Assembly: GCA_963920575.1 (NCBI GenBank)
Contig: OY986975.1
Location: forward strand, 15,841,897 to 15,905,896
Origin: Narthecium ossifragum
Lineage: Eukaryota; Streptophyta; Magnoliopsida; Dioscoreales; Nartheciaceae
Length of the DNA: 64,000 nt
Direction of reading: 5' to 3'
Below are positions 47,538-60,790 of the stretch, in pieces. The translations under genes were made by a program, and so were the position numbers. How positions within the stretch are numbered: position 1 is the first letter of the stretch; each line of letters opens with the position of its first letter. Under the pieces are notes generated by a model. The model ran no database searches. It saw only the letters and a program-made list of their open reading frames with translations, and had not been told where the DNA came from.

Positions 47538-50500
47538 AGGCTATAGGTCCCAGGGATAGGATTAGGCTTGCGGTTAAGGTTTTGAGTGTGGAATGGGATA
47601 GTTCTAGGTCTAGAACATCCTTGCATGTCTGTTTGTGATTGTGTGTGATATGCTTATTTATATGTTTGCTGTTGTGTTTTGCTGTTTCCCGGTTGCGTCA
47701 TGACGTCTCAGGGGGAGATGTGCATGCGCACCGGTGTCGTCCGTTCCCTCGCCTGACAGCGTCTCCCCCCGTGCTGGAGACGAGCGAGTAGGGATTGGAC
47801 GTGTGTCGTCTTTGTACTTTCGAAATCTCGAGAGGTGAACCTGCTAGGGTTCAGAGACGGTGTTGGAGATCCTTCGACAGTAGAGGACTGATTGAAGGAG
47901 GTGACCCGGATCCCGGATATTTTGGACATCCTGGAGTATCGCTTGCTTGGGAAGCTGTTGCTTTCTTGCCTTCCCAGGAAGCGATTCGTAGTGGCGCTTG
48001 TCGGGGCCACTAGGGACACTGTTGGTTGTGTGTTGGGAACAGTTCGCATACTGTTCTCTGGCACCTACCCTTGGAGGGTGGTGTAGTTGGGAGTACCTTC
48101 CTCTGGTTCTGGGTACTCGCACCACGTGGCGACACGTGGGTTGGCTGGTTCATCTGGCTCGGTAGGCTAGCGCGACAGCAGGGTGCACCCTGGACTGTGT
48201 ACTAGCTACTAAAACAGGTGACTTGAGGGTTGACACCGGGCAGTTGGCTGGTGGTCGTGGTGAGTTTCGAGGTTGTCGTTCCTGCTTCTGGGGAACGGCA
48301 GGGTAGCCGGTGGCAGAGGTAGAGGTTTCAGCATCAGCGACAACCATGGCAGCAGCGTCGTGCCGGTCCTTTGAGAGGTAGCCTGGGCCGCCATACTGAG
48401 AAGTGTTCCTCCGGGTGCTCGAGTGCTAGTCGTTGGGTGTCCTTCCGCCGACGGTGCTGGTTGCGAGGGACGCTGGGCTTTTACCGCAGAGCAGTCGGGC
48501 GTGACACACGGCGCGGGCCAGAGCGGTGGACTAGTGCCTCAGTTGGGGCAGGTGCCTTGGGCAGACGCGGGAATTCAGATTCCAGATTGAGGCTTACTGG
48601 AGGCGAGGCGGCGACCGTTCTAGCCAGCGGTTCGCGCACTCCCGAGGAGTTAGTAGCTTCAGCAGCAGCCAGTTTCAGAGCCGCCAACTTCGACTTCCAG
48701 TTTCAGCTTTCAGCTTCAGCCTTCAGCTTTCGGAGCTTCTCGCAGCTTGCGATTTCCTTGTGGCTCTGGGCTTTCCCCTTGTGACTCATCCCTGTGTAGC
48801 CGTGCCGGCTTGGGACTGGAGTCGGGCGTGGCTTTGGGAGTAGCCACCGATTGGGACAAGAGCTTGGGTTGGTTGCTCTTGTCGGGGCGTTTGCTAGAGG
48901 TTGGAGACCTCTAGGTATCTGTCGCCCACGTGTGGTACACATTGGGGTTCGACGGCTTCCTCGGTTGCGCCAGTGGATTGCGCACCGGGTTGTGCTTCTT
49001 TGGTCGTGGGAAGGTGTCGTGGGTACACCTGACGGCGTTGTTTCGCTCTCGTTGAAGATCGCGGTTCGGCGATCCTTCTGCTTGTCGAGAGCTGGGGTTG
49101 TTCACCGGCTCGTGGTGAACTCCCTCCCCGTTGTTTTCGAGGGTGCTCTGGAGAGCAGCTTTCCCCCTCTTGTGGTTGTTGTTTGTGTAGCTGTCCTTCT
49201 TGAGGAGCTTTCTGATTGTCGCCTTCGCGGGACACCGAGTTCGAGGTTGAGATTCCTTTGGGCGGTTTGGAGCATTGCGAGTTTGCATGTAGATACCAGT
49301 AGCATTTGGAGAGTCAAGGACTCAGTCGGCCGAGTCGGTAGCTAGGGACTTCGTTCGCCCAGGGTTGTTGCCTCAGAGTGTGTTCCGGTTCTCAGTGTGG
49401 ATGGTTCCCTCCAGAGATGCATAGGCGTCAGAAAGCTGGACAGTATTGCAGCACAGAGTATGCACCCGCTGCAGTGTAATGATGATGGATTAGAAGTTGA
49501 GAGATTTGTTGACCCCTTCAGGGTTCGACTTTCACATCGACTACACCAGCTGAGGATCCGGGATTGCGACATCCCAGAGACAGCCTTCCGTACGAGGTAC
49601 GGACTGTATGAGTTCACAGTGATGCCGTTTGGTCTGACGAGCGCACAAGCAATCTTCACAGATGTGATGTGGAAGATCTTCAGACCGTGTCTTGATCAGT
49701 TGCAGTGGCGTCGTCGACAGCATCATATCTACTGGCGCTTTGAGAGGAGCACGAGCGATGTTTGGCGTTTACATCGCAGCTGCCGAGGGTGTATTGGCGT
49801 TATTTGGCGCCCAGTTCGAGGTGTTGGCCTTCAGAGGCAGGTTCCGACGGATGGGCAGTCTCAGCGGTAGGCAGATCAATTGATTCAGCTGGGCTTGACA
49901 CAGATGTGCGACGGCAGAGGTCGGAGATGATATTCGAGACTCAGTAGAAGCATCTCCAAGATTGCGGGACCGTTGACCAGAGTGGCCAGGAGACCGGAGC
50001 TTTTGCCTTAAAGTCACTGCGTCAGTGCCTTTAAGGGTAATAGCCACCGACAGTTGTTAGAGAGGCTAGAGCAGATTTGGCGGTTTGTCAGCTCATCGGA
50101 GACAGGCAGTCAGTTGGATCAGGTTTCGAGGATCAGATTCCAGATGACTTCCGTTTTGGTGGTTGCAGCATCCCAGCTCTCCCGGCCAGAGTGATATAGA
50201 CCCATGGTATATATCCAGAGCTCGTGGAGATCCATGTTGCGGTTGGTACCGAGCACGTGACTGAGAGCTGGACAGCGTCAGCAGATCACAGGTTGTGCTT
50301 CGTTAGTAGTGTTGCAGATCCGGCAGATCTATTGCAGCCTCCCTTACTGTGTCAGAGTGGGAGCGGAAGCACACCATGGCGGACGTCATCACCAGATTGC
50401 AGGAGGCAGCTGGGAGTAGTACGTTCCTTTGCTGGAGTTTGCCTAGTGCAGCGATCATCAGCCCAGATTTATGTGATGTCATTTGAGATGTAGTACGGTA

Positions 50501-50969
50501 GCTCGTGCCGTTCATCCGGTTGCTCAACCGAGGTTGTTGAGGCATCATCCACCATCCCAGACGTCGTCAGACAGTTCTCAGGGAGATCAGCACAGAGCAG
50601 ACGAGAGAGCTACTCAGGTCAGAGGCGATGATCTTTGGAGTTCTCAGTTCCTGGTAGAGTGTTCCTGAAGGTTCCTTCGTGTAGAGGACCAGTCAGAGTT
50701 GGCAGGGAGCAGCGACCAGATGAGGTGGAGGCCGAGGCAGCCCTACTCCTAGAGTCTGCACCATAACCATGACGGCGTGGAGCGATGACGACATCGAGCC
50801 TATAGAGACTCCTGACGGCATTAGCAGACAGTTGATTGTACTCCAGAGGTGGAGTAGTAGGTCCAGAGTTGCACGAGGACAGCCTACGTGAGGTTCACTC
50901 CTCTCCTGTTGCTGTTCATCCAGGAGGCATGAGGTGTATCATGAGTTTCGTCATCAGCTCGGTTGACAC

Positions 50970-51115
50970 AAGATGCAGAGATCAGACTCAGAACCAGATG
51001 CAGAGATCAGATTCAGGGATCAGATGCAGAGATCAGATTCAGGACCAGATGCAGAGATCAGATTCAGGATCAGATTCAGAGGTCAGATTCAGAGACCAGA
51101 TGCAGAGGTCAGATC
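50970..51115. repeat. GATGCAGAGATCAGATTCAG minisatellite inside pol remnant
   Basis: About seven alternating 20-21-bp units of AGATGCAGAGATCAGATTC and AGATTCAGAGATCAGA types. It interrupts what should be pol and is probably a local expansion. Confidence 0.85.
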
Positions 51116-51920
51116 AGCACATATACCATATGTGATGAGTATGTGTGCCACATAGCAGTCCACATGTCAGAGAGGTGATCAGATGGCGTGATGTTTCAGT
51201 TTTCATCACTCCGGAACATGATTCCAGGATCACAGACATATTCCAGTACAGCTCTCAGGAGCCGATGATCGCATCGTTGACTTCCAGCACAACATCTCAC
51301 GGTACAGACGGGCAGACGTTCAGAGAGGACCATTCAGATCCATGGTGACGTGCTTAGAGCACGCGTTATTGATGCAGACGTCAGCCGACGAGAGCACATC
51401 CTCATGGCGGAGTCTGCCTACTTTCGCAGTTGACGGCTCAGCACCATCATTGCACCTTTGAGGTAGACAGGTTAGTGCAGATCAAGTCAGAGGTGACAGC
51501 CGTTAAAGTTCACAGCTGGCAGCAAAGAGTTTGCTTACATATCAGATCTATTCACGCACTTGTCAGTGGCGTGTTCTACTATCACATGTTCAGTGTTGAG
51601 GAAGTACAGTCGGTATCGGTCCTACATGATTAGACACGACGACATCGTAGTCGAGGAGGACGTCGCCTACATAGAGCAGCCAGTGCAGATTGCGGGCGGA
51701 CGAGAGCAGATGCTGAGAGGCAGATCGGTACCGTTGGTGATGATCAGATAGAGGCATGGCAGTGCAGAGAGCTTGACGTGGGAGCAAAGGGATCACATGT
51801 GCCAGGAGTTCCCCGACTGTTTGACCTAGCAGGTAGTTTCCTTTGTGTGGGCGTTCGTGCTACTAGGACTAGCTGGTTCTTCTTTTCCGGCTCTACCCTT
51901 CAATTTCGGGACGAAATTTC

Positions 51921-51936
51921 TTTAAGGGTAATAAGT
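51921..51936 (+). promoter_or_regulatory. Polypurine tract region before 3' LTR
   Basis: TTTAAGGGTAATAAGT directly precedes the 3' LTR and follows the FGTKF-encoding sequence characteristic of this lineage. It primes plus-strand synthesis. Confidence 0.75.
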
Positions 51937-54540
51937 TGTGAGGACTCGTACCTCCAACCTGGTCCGACCGCGTTAGGTCGAGGGTCTGGGTTTGTGGTTT
52001 GACTCGGTTGGCCTTGGGATGCGATCGGTTGATCGCATCGCTGCTTTTGACCCCAGTGGCATTTGGTAAATATGCTCTCTGGTGGTCAGTTTCACACCCG
52101 CGTTGCACACATGGCCTTTGATTGATGTATGTGTTTGATTAGAACCTTTAGTGTGCGTCCGATCGGAAGATCGGAGCTCGATCGGGAAAGATCGAATCGG
52201 ACGGCTGTGATGGATTCCAACTTTCTATTTAAGCCTTTTTTTCTCCTTCTTTCCTTCTTTTCTTCTTCACCTGCGTTCTTTCTTCTCTCTCTCTCCTGCG
52301 GCCGGCTGTGCTAGGGCATTCGGAGGCGTGGCTTCGAGGAGCGGATTCCGGCGATCGGAGTTGGAGGATGCGTGGAGGAGCTGCCCTGCTTCATCAAGTA
52401 GATGTTTCTACCTCGATCTTTGAATCGGGTTCTCCTAGGATAGGTTTATTGTATTTTCGCTGTAGGAGTACTTATTAGAATGCTGTGTAGTTCTTTGTGC
52501 ATGTGTTATAGATGCTTTGAAGTATTCCTACCTCGCGATTTCCGTATTCTAACGGCTGGTTTTCCGTATTATCGCCGTTTCGTCGGTTTTCGCCATTTTG
52601 ACCTAGATAGGAGATTTATCTGTCAAAAATATGATTTCTTTGCACCGTTGGTTTCCCCATCATCTTTTATGCATGCTTGCAAAGTTTCAATGATTTACAA
52701 CTTGATTTGATCCTTGAAATCCAAGATATTGGATTTCCGGCACTGTTATGATGAACTGTGTCTAAGGCCCGACGGTCGATCGGTGGATCGATCGTCAAGT
52801 GTTGATTCGCTTTTTTTGGGCCTGATGGTCGACCGTCGGATCGACCGTCGCATCGACCGTCAGATTCTGTCGGGATTTTGGCCTCCCACGGTCGATGGGT
52901 CGATCGACCGTGGGTCTTCTCTGTTTTCATCCCGCCTCACGGTCGACCGTCGGATCGTCCGTGAGGCTCTGTCTCATTTGGGGCTCCCCACGGTCGATGG
53001 GCGGATCGACCGTCGCCATGTGGTTTTCCTAGTTTTGGCCTCACGGTCGATCGGTGGATCGACCGTGACATCGTCCGTGGCCTCACGGTCGATCGGTGGA
53101 TCGACCGTGACATTGTCCGTGGGCCCTTGAACATGGTTTTCTGGCTTTTCTTAAGTGGCTTTCAATCGGGATTGATCTTCAAACATGTTGGGAAGTTTTC
53201 AAGTGGATTTTGTAGAGTTTTCAAAGGATTTCTACCGGGTTTGAGGATCGATTCGAGTAGTTCCCTTTTTGAGCAAATCTAAGGTTTTTGATTGCATTTA
53301 ATACTTAGCTGAATGGTAGTTAAATGCTAAATTGCTTTGCTTAGCCATTAGCTAGCTATGAGTGCTAGCTAATGTGGAATTGTGGAACCTTAGCCTCTTG
53401 CCGGCAAGTGCTGAGGGCTATTGTATAATTGTGGCCAGTTACCTGCGAGGTAACTGTGGAACCTTAGTCTGTCAGGTGCAAGAGAGCACTGAAGACTATT
53501 GTATATCTGTGCTCGATGCTTGGCTCAGTATGTTTGTTTGGTTAGCGTGATATTCTGTATTCGAGGCCTTTGCTATGCTTACCCTTTGGCTAGCTGTAAG
53601 CTTTGCCTAGCCTTGTATGATTAGTGACATGTTGTTGCATGCTTATATCTTGTTATCTGTGCCTGAGCATTGCATGCATCTTGTTTGCATTAGAGGCATC
53701 TGAGGTTAGGCGGGCGATGGGTTGATCGCCGATCCGAGGCTCTCGGGTAGCTCGGATCTAGCCATTAGGACCGCGGCTGAGTAGTCAGGATTAGGGTGAT
53801 GGTTGATCAGAATCTTTTGTGATTGAGGATGCACGCTAGTTGACTCTGATCAGTGCTTGAGGTTTAGAGGTCGTGTTGGTCTCCCAAGGCCAAGTGCTAA
53901 GGATGCAATCGATGTGTTCCCGACGTGGTCCCCAGGCAGTGGTATCCCTGCTGGGTAAGGGTGATCCTGCATGGTACTGTTTCCCTGTTAGTGCTTAGGG
54001 TGATCTTGGTAACTTTGACAAGAGAGAGGTTCATGACATGAGCCCTAGGGACATCGATAGGGTTATGGGACCCGTGGCATCCGTTAGACTTGAGCGGGGA
54101 GACAACACTGTTGTTGTTTTCCTCCCTTCAGTGTGCCGTAGAGTAGAACCCTACTGAGCTTATTGCTCACTCCTACCCGGGCTGCGTTTGCAGGTGCAGG
54201 CGCCAGTTCTTCTTCAGTAGAGCCGGCGGATCAGCTTTGGTGGCACGACTACATTTAGAGGTGCTTGAGGTTGCTGGAAGATCGATTGTTGTACTTTTGA
54301 CAGATTTTGTAAATCATGTACATTTCAAGGGCTTTGAGATTAATGTATAATATTCTTTTATTGAAAGATCTTGTAATAGTACAACTGATGTTATATGAAT
54401 TGAATATCTGTTTACCTCTGGATTGTAAATTGTTTAAGTTTTTCTATAATTCCGCTTTGTATCGCGCCACTTGGAGATGAATAGTGTAGGTTTCCCCTCA
54501 CGCCTTGTCCTGGATGGGTTTTCTGGGTCGGGGTGTGACA
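51937..54540 (+). repeat. 3' LTR of the chromovirus-like element
   Basis: 2,604 bp, same start and end as the 5' LTR. Its GGTCGATC array (52769-53123) is about 20 bp shorter than in the 5' LTR; otherwise differences are mostly single bases. Confidence 0.95.
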
Positions 54541-54691
54541 CGGTCCCTCCACATGGAGCTCTCCTCCTCCTCCTCAGCCATCCCCCATGTCTCCCACATG
54601 GCTCCTACCACGGCTCCTCCTCCTCCTACAACTCCCCCTCTCGTGCTTCCCACTCTTAGAGAGGATGACGGAGGTCCAAAACCAGTCGCCA

Positions 54692-56682
54692 TGTGAGGGC
54701 CCGTCCCTCTGACCTGGCTCGACCGCATGAGTCGAGGGTCGTTTTCCTGTTGGTTTGATTCCGCGTCGGGTACGATCGGGCGATCGTATGGTGGTTTTTA
54801 GCCCAGGGGCATTTTCGTAAATATGCCCCCTGGTGGTCAGTTTCACACCCGCGTTACACACACCGCCTTGGATTGATGTATGTGATTGATTAGAACCTTA
54901 AGGGTACTTTCGATCGGAAGATCAGAGCTCGATCTGGAAAGATCAAATTGGACGGGCGAGATCGATCCTGATCTCTATATATAGCCTGTCCCTTTCTCTC
55001 TCTTTTCTTCTTCTCTGTCGTTGTCTCCTTCTCTCTCTTTCTCTCTCCAACCGGCTGAGCTAGGGATTGGAGACGTGAGCTTCGAGGAGCGGATCTTGGC
55101 GGTTGAACTTGTTGGACACGTGGAGGAGCTGCCCTACTTGATCAAGTAGGTGTTTCTACCTTGATCTTGTGATCGGGTTCTCCTAGGATAGGTTTATTGT
55201 GTTTTCGATGTAGGAATACATGATAGAATATTGTGTAGTTCAATACATGAATGTTATAGCATATGTAGAGTAACTCTACTTCTTAGTTTTCGTATTTTAT
55301 CGGATGATTCCCGTATTATCGCTGTTTTGTCGGTTTTCGGCCATTAAGACCTAGATTTGAGATTTAACCATCAAAATCATGTTTTCTTCCTACCAATAGC
55401 TTCTCCATCATATACTACGCATACCTGCAAAGTTTCATTAATTTCCAATAAGATTTGATCATTCAAATCCAAGAAATTGGATTTCCGGCATTGTTCTGAA
55501 GAACTGTGCATTTGGCCCAACGGTCGATCGGCGGATCGACCGTCAAGCGTTGATAGGCTTCTTTCTGGTTTGATGGTCGACCGTCGGATCGACCGTCAGG
55601 CTCTGTCATGTTTTTGGTCTCCCACGATCGATGCACCGATCGACCTCGGGCTCCCTCTCTTTTCCATTCCGCCTCACGGTCGACCGTCGGATCGACCGTC
55701 GCATCGTCCGTGAGACTCTATCTCGTTTTGGGCCTCCCACGGTCGATGTACCGATCGACCGTGGCCCATATGCTTTTCCCTCGTTTGGCTCCACGGTCGA
55801 CCGTAGCATCGACCGTGGCCTCACGGTCAACCGCCACATCGACCGTGGGCCACTGAGCTGTGTTTTCTTATTTTCTTTGATTGGTTTTCATTCATGATAG
55901 ATATCTAATCATGTTAGGAAGTATACACGTTGTTTTTGTGGGATTTCTATCAAGATTGGGAATTGAATTGGGAATTTAACATCTTGATGAATTTACGGTC
56001 TTTACTCGCATTTAAATACTTAGTTGATAGTAGTTTAAATGCTTATTGCTTCCCTAGCCGTTAGCTAACTATGAGTGTTGGCTAACGAGGTATTGTGGAA
56101 CCTTAGCCCGTTGCCGGTGAGTGCCGAGGGCTATTGTATAACTGTTCAACCTATAATTGATGTTGTGACATATAGAGACATATAGGATAGATGTTTGCAT
56201 AGGTTCATGTACTGTATGCATTAGAGGCATGTCAGGTTAGGCGGACGATGGGTTGATCGCCGATCCGAGGCTCTCGGGTAGCTCGGATATAGCCTTAGGA
56301 CCGCGGCTGGGTAGTCAGGATTAGGGCGTGATTGTATAATTGAAATCTCATGTTATTAAGGATTTGAGGTAGTTGGTTATGATCTTTACTTTGACGTTTA
56401 GTGGTCGTGGTGTCTTCCCAAGGCCGAGTGATAAGGATGGTTGTCGATGTCCCTGACATGATCCCCAGGCAGTGGTTTCCTGATGGGTAAAGATGATCCT
56501 ACTAGTTCTGGTTCTTGTTCCTCCTAGCGTGTTGGTTGATGTTCCCAGCGTGGTCGGTCGAGAAGAGTAGGATCCCTTGGGGAGTTGATAGGGGTCGTGG
56601 GACCCTGTGGCATTCGTTAGGCTTGAGCGGGGAGATAACACCATTGTTGTTTTCCTCCTTTCAGTGTGCCGTAGAGTAGAAC
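54692..56682 (+). mobile_element. Older, truncated LTR of the same family
   Basis: Starts TGTGAGGGCCCG and follows the chromovirus LTR throughout (TTTCACACCCGCGTTACACAC, CT-rich leader, GGTCGATC array at 55519-55849, GCGGACGATGGGTTGATCGC) at clearly lower identity. It stops at GCCGTAGAGTAGAA, about 400 bp before the expected end. There, another related LTR begins. The short 54541-54691 stretch before it is a C/T-rich open sequence without identity. Confidence 0.85.
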
Positions 56683-56955
56683 TGTGAGGACCTGTCCCTC
56701 TATTCCTGTGGCTCGTTGACCACAAGGGCAATTTGGTAAATTACGCATTGTCGGTTTGTTTCACACCCGCGTGTGCACACGCCGGCCTTGTTTTGGTGTA
56801 TGTGTTTGACTAGAATAGTTAGGTTGACCCGGGATCGGAAGATCCAAACTCGGGTGCGCAGAAGCCTGTTTTTGGGCGGCTGGCGGCCCGTGGGCGACCG
56901 ATCGCTCCTTGGAGCGATCGATCGCTATCGAGTCGGTGGGTTTCTTTTGAGAGGA
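56683..56955 (+). mobile_element. Third LTR relative, cut by the next insertion
   Basis: Starts TGTGAGGACCTG and resembles the first ~270 bp of the chromovirus LTR (TTTCACACCCGCGTGTGC, then GATCGGAAGATC). It contains its own CGATCGATCG palindromes and is interrupted at 56955 by the Tat-type element. Confidence 0.75.
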
Positions 56956-58578
56956 TGTCGACACTAATTTTAGCTATGCCTAAGTCTCGTATTATTTACG
57001 AAATTCTCCTTTTGATGGATGCATGTGCCTTAAATATTTTGATATGTGCATATCCATCACCCCCAGGGTATCTAAAAAAAAAAAAACTTAGGCCAAGGTA
57101 AAAGCCTAAGACTTCCCCTACATAATACCATGGTCCTATTTAGCTTTGATGGCATCCTATATAAGCTAAAAGGATACAAAGACATTCTACTAAATTTCCT
57201 ACAACATGATCAAAACAAAATTCAAAATTCAAATTAATATTCAAAATTTGAAACAAAATATTCGAATTTGAACAAACATTTTAATTCAAAACAGGTTCGA
57301 AACCTGAACATAAAGTTCAAATATTGAACAACCATGAGAGAATAAAAACTCTCTAACAATGAAACCGACAGTAGTTCAAACTACATATAGAAGTTTGAAT
57401 TGAGAGAGAAAATCATAAACTCTCTCATGCTCATGCACATGCACGTGAGTTCCACCCTCAACCATGTCTAACCCAACCTCTTCAACCCATGCATGTCCTC
57501 AACCCAAGCACTTTAAGCTCAAATGAAATCTTAAACTCTCTCATGCACATGCACGTGAGTTCCACTCTCAGCAAACCACCAAACCCATGCACATGCACGT
57601 GGGTTCCATTCTCAACAAGCCATCAAACCCATACACATGAGTTCCAAAGAGAAGATGGGTGCATATCAACTCTCTTAAATCACAGGCTCTTGACTCATGA
57701 GATATCTCTAACTTACGAGATCTCTCAACCTCCTCAACCCATGCATTTAAACTCAAATTTTGAACAAAGATTAAAAGGAGAGCAGACGTGGCTCTCATAA
57801 GCTCTCAGCAATAACAAACCGTGGATATGCATAACTCTCTAACTCCCTAAAACACACACGCGTGCCTTCAAAAATGGAATGAAGCATATGTGGATCAGTG
57901 GATAAGAAAATAAAAGAGAAGAGGTTGTCTCCCAATGCATGTACATGTGCTCTCTCTCAACAAACACACACCATCCCAAGCAAGAGATCTCAACAAACAC
58001 ACACCATCCTAACTATGAGATACGTTTTGATTCACCTTCAACGTCTCAAACCAAAAAGATATGGCCGAACCTTCTAACTATCAAGATACACCAGCAGATC
58101 TTCGAAATTTGAAGAGCCCACCTAGGTTTACTTCTACACCCATAAATAAATGGGAAGAGCACATAGGAGCGGCTGAAGACCTTGGAGACGTGGAGACGCT
58201 GTTGAGATCCAGAAGCAGTTAGAGGTTGAAGACCTTGGAGACGTGGAGACGTGGAGACGCTGCCGAGATCCAGAAACAGCTAGAGGTTTTGAAGACACCC
58301 AAGCATTGCTGAAACCTGGAGAGGAGCATCGACGCTGACGTGCTGCTAGAGGTCTGAGGAGGTATATAGCATCCCGGAGCTATTGAAGCCGTGCATCATC
58401 CCGGAGATTTGAAGAGCTCACGCCGGCATCTTCTACAAGGTTCCGATCGGCCCAAGCACCAAACTTGGCAATCTAGGAGTGTGGTGCCTGCAATCTCTTC
58501 ATATGCAATTAAATTATTTTTTGCTCGAAATAAAATAGAGATCTCGTTCCCGCGAGATCGACGTTTTATCCTCAAACA
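56956..58578 (+). repeat. 5' LTR of a Tat/Ogre-type Ty3/gypsy element
   Basis: Begins TGTCGACACTAA and ends CCTCAAACA; 1,623 bp. Within it, a CTCTCATGCACATGCACGTG phrase recurs several times (57420-57610), and CGTGGAGACGC words repeat near 58190-58260. The preceding 5 bp are GAGGA; the matching duplication would lie beyond the window. Confidence 0.8.
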
Positions 58579-58583
58579 TAATC

Positions 58584-58601
58584 TGGCACGCCTGGTGGGA
58601 C
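58584..58601 (+). promoter_or_regulatory. Putative primer-binding site
   Basis: TGGCACGCCTGGTGGGAC begins five bases after the LTR. Very similar sequences sit at this place in RIRE2-like plant elements, where a tRNA-Arg primer has been proposed; the tRNA assignment here is from memory and untested. Confidence 0.6.
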
Positions 58602-58740
58602 AACACCTTACCTCCCATCTCTAGATCTGATATATATATATATACATAAAAATGATGATGGAAAAAAAATCATCATCATTGAAATCAAAATCAAAATATA
58701 TCTTTATATCCTGACAAGTCTTCCTTCTTAAACGAAGGAT

Positions 58741-60790
58741 ATGGCACAAGCAAATATAGAAGCATTCATGACCATCCGCTTTAGAGATCTCTGGTTCGAT
58801 ATTCCGATGGGAAACAATGGCCTCCCAATACCTACGGCACCGTCGAAAGTTTCTCTCACTGCTCCAACGAAAGCTACCTCCGGAGGGCGAGCGAAGACTG
58901 CTGTGAACGAACCTTGCGAAGAAAGGATGACCGGCCAAGATAAAGTCACTGCTCACCGGAATAAGCGCAACACTAAAGCGTCCTCGGTTGGATCTTGCAG
59001 CCGTCAAAGAGGAGCAATAGAAGTTGTCACAAACCTACCTCGTACACACCCGGAAGCCGGCGCTAAAGACAGCAAGTCAAAGACGTCGGCAGGACGGAAC
59101 GGATCGGATCATCAAACAAAGCTGGACGTTCTGCGAATTTGTCCGGGGGCAGTTTCGCGTGTCGAGGACTCCTCCGCTGGATCTCACATCCACCAAATTC
59201 AAGACCTCAAAGCTCCCAAAAGCAAGCCACACATGCTCCCAGTGGTGGCCAAAGAACAAAGAGAGACAGATGCTTTGCAAAGGTGTCCGAGAGCGACTGT
59301 TCGAGGCGAACCTGTCTCTACCGACGATGATGTTTTCATCCCCGTCGTTTCTAGGAGAAAATTGAAGACACTGGCCCAGGGAACCTCCAACCAAAAGAAG
59401 CCAAGCACTGAAGCACAAAAGCGACGGGGAGCAGTCGTTCGCGTCGGATCTACTCCGACGAGTAACGATGGCTTCTCCCTCTATGCTTCCAAGAGACAAC
59501 CCAAAATGCCTGACAAAACCCCTGTGACTCAAACAATCTCGGCACCGTCTACCGAAGACTTAAGAAATAAAACAAAAATAATATCTGCTGGACAAGTAAA
59601 AATTAATCCTGAAATTACATACGAAGCTCGCTTTGAGATGTATGACAAACCTTGGATTGGCCTTCATCTGACGGGGAACGACGAGGAGTCGATTCACGTC
59701 CGGCACTGTTACATCCAGCTCCTTCGTGCAGAATATGAGCGTTGAAGGAGGATTGAGAAGTCCAAGCACTCGACTACTCAAGATTACGTCGAGGATATGA
59801 GGATAGCGTACGCGTACTACCTCACTCAAGAGCTGCAAAGCCTTCAAACTGAAGCAAGCTTTGATGCAAGCAACAGGAACACCTATGTCAGTGAGAATAC
59901 TCTCCAGCCCGAGGGGAGCCACAATGCTTCACGGCTTACTCATCTTCTGTCAAGACGGAGAAGCCCGTTGGAAAGAAGAAGAAGGCGAGTTCAAAAGCGG
60001 ATGTGTACCGCCCTCCTTTCCACGCCACAAGCTCGAGCCATACATACTATGGATCGTCGCGTAATGCCGATCAGTCCGAGACTTCATCGCCAAGATACGG
60101 CAGCACAAAAGGAGTCCTCCAGGAGAACATATTCAACATCTTCACAGCAATGCCCGTTGGGGTCCAGGACGACGAAATTTCCACATCAAGTAAAACCTCC
60201 TCGAATGTTCCGGCAAAACGATGGAAAAGAAAGCCCGTTGTTGAGCAACCCCGGCATGACATTATCATCAACCTGCCTCCGAATCGCCCGCACACTAGGA
60301 GTGTCACACGCTCTCTAGGCGACAAAGATGTAGCTTCTGAGGCGTCATATGTGGACAAGGACGTGGCTTCCGAGGCGTCATACGAGGACGAATTTCCTCC
60401 ACTCCCCGAGTCTCCACCAAATAAGTCACTCGCAAAGACATCCTTTCTGCCAGAGCCCTACCAAGTCCTCGCTACTTCGGTCGAGGAGGAGCTAGAGCAA
60501 CTGCGGAATGCCCTACATCTGAAAGATGCTGAAATAGCCAGCCTGAGGACTCAAATACCTGAAAACAACTCACATGCCGAGGACCACCCTCATGAGAATG
60601 CATTACCAAATATGGTACCTCTCGACGCTGTACAAAAAATGGTCACCGACAGTGTCAGGGCCTTCCATATGCAGAATCAATATGCCATGAGGCCGGGATA
60701 CATGAAGCCGTATCCAGCAGAAATTAACTTGGTCCCGTACCCAGCAAATTATCGGCAACCTCAATTTGCCAAGTTCAACGGGAATGGATC
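58741..60790 (+). pseudogene. N-terminal gag/ORF1 region of the Tat-type element
   Basis: An open frame of 334 codons starts at ATG 58741 (MAQANIEAFMTIRFRDLWFD). It is basic and S/T/K-rich, and closes with TGA at 59743-59745. The same frame continues open after the stop. Near 59880 the coding frame shifts by two: the sequence then reads KPVGKKKKASSKADVYRPPF through PQFAKFNGNGSP. It shifts again at a C5 run (60783-60787), where one extra C restores the gag core in the first frame. Tat/Ogre elements have a long gag, sometimes with an extra ORF upstream; this region is that portion. No known catalytic motif. Confidence 0.7.

Larger units (their letters stand above)
47538..51936 (+). pseudogene. 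Degenerate gag-pol of the chromovirus-like element
   Basis: Gag probably began at ATG 47700. Fragments near 47860-47990 still resemble the gag core (DPSTVED, stop, LKEVTRI). Reverse transcriptase is clear at about 49545-49700 (LRIRDCDIPETAFRTRYG, then YEFTVMPFGLTSAQAIF), but the catalytic YxDD segment that should follow is destroyed. The extreme pol C-terminus, next to the chromodomain in relatives, persists near 51778-51825 (WEQRDHMCQEFPD). Between these, frames change constantly. Protease, RNase H and integrase active sites could not be read. A minisatellite at 50970-51115 is embedded. Not functional. Confidence 0.8.
44898..54540 (+). mobile_element. Complete-ended Ty3/gypsy chromovirus-like element with decayed interior
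   Basis: Two long direct LTRs (44898-47522 and 51937-54540) enclose 4.4 kb and are flanked by a perfect CGGTC duplication (44893-44897 and 54541-54545). The primer-binding site matches initiator tRNA-Met (TGGTATCAGAGC). The 3' end has FNFGTKF-type coding sequence and a purine tract, typical of Tekay/Del chromoviruses. The interior is shorter than in intact relatives and riddled with stops and small deletions. The LTRs are nearly identical by eye. Decayed coding plus similar LTRs imply recent movement using proteins from another copy. Confidence 0.92.
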
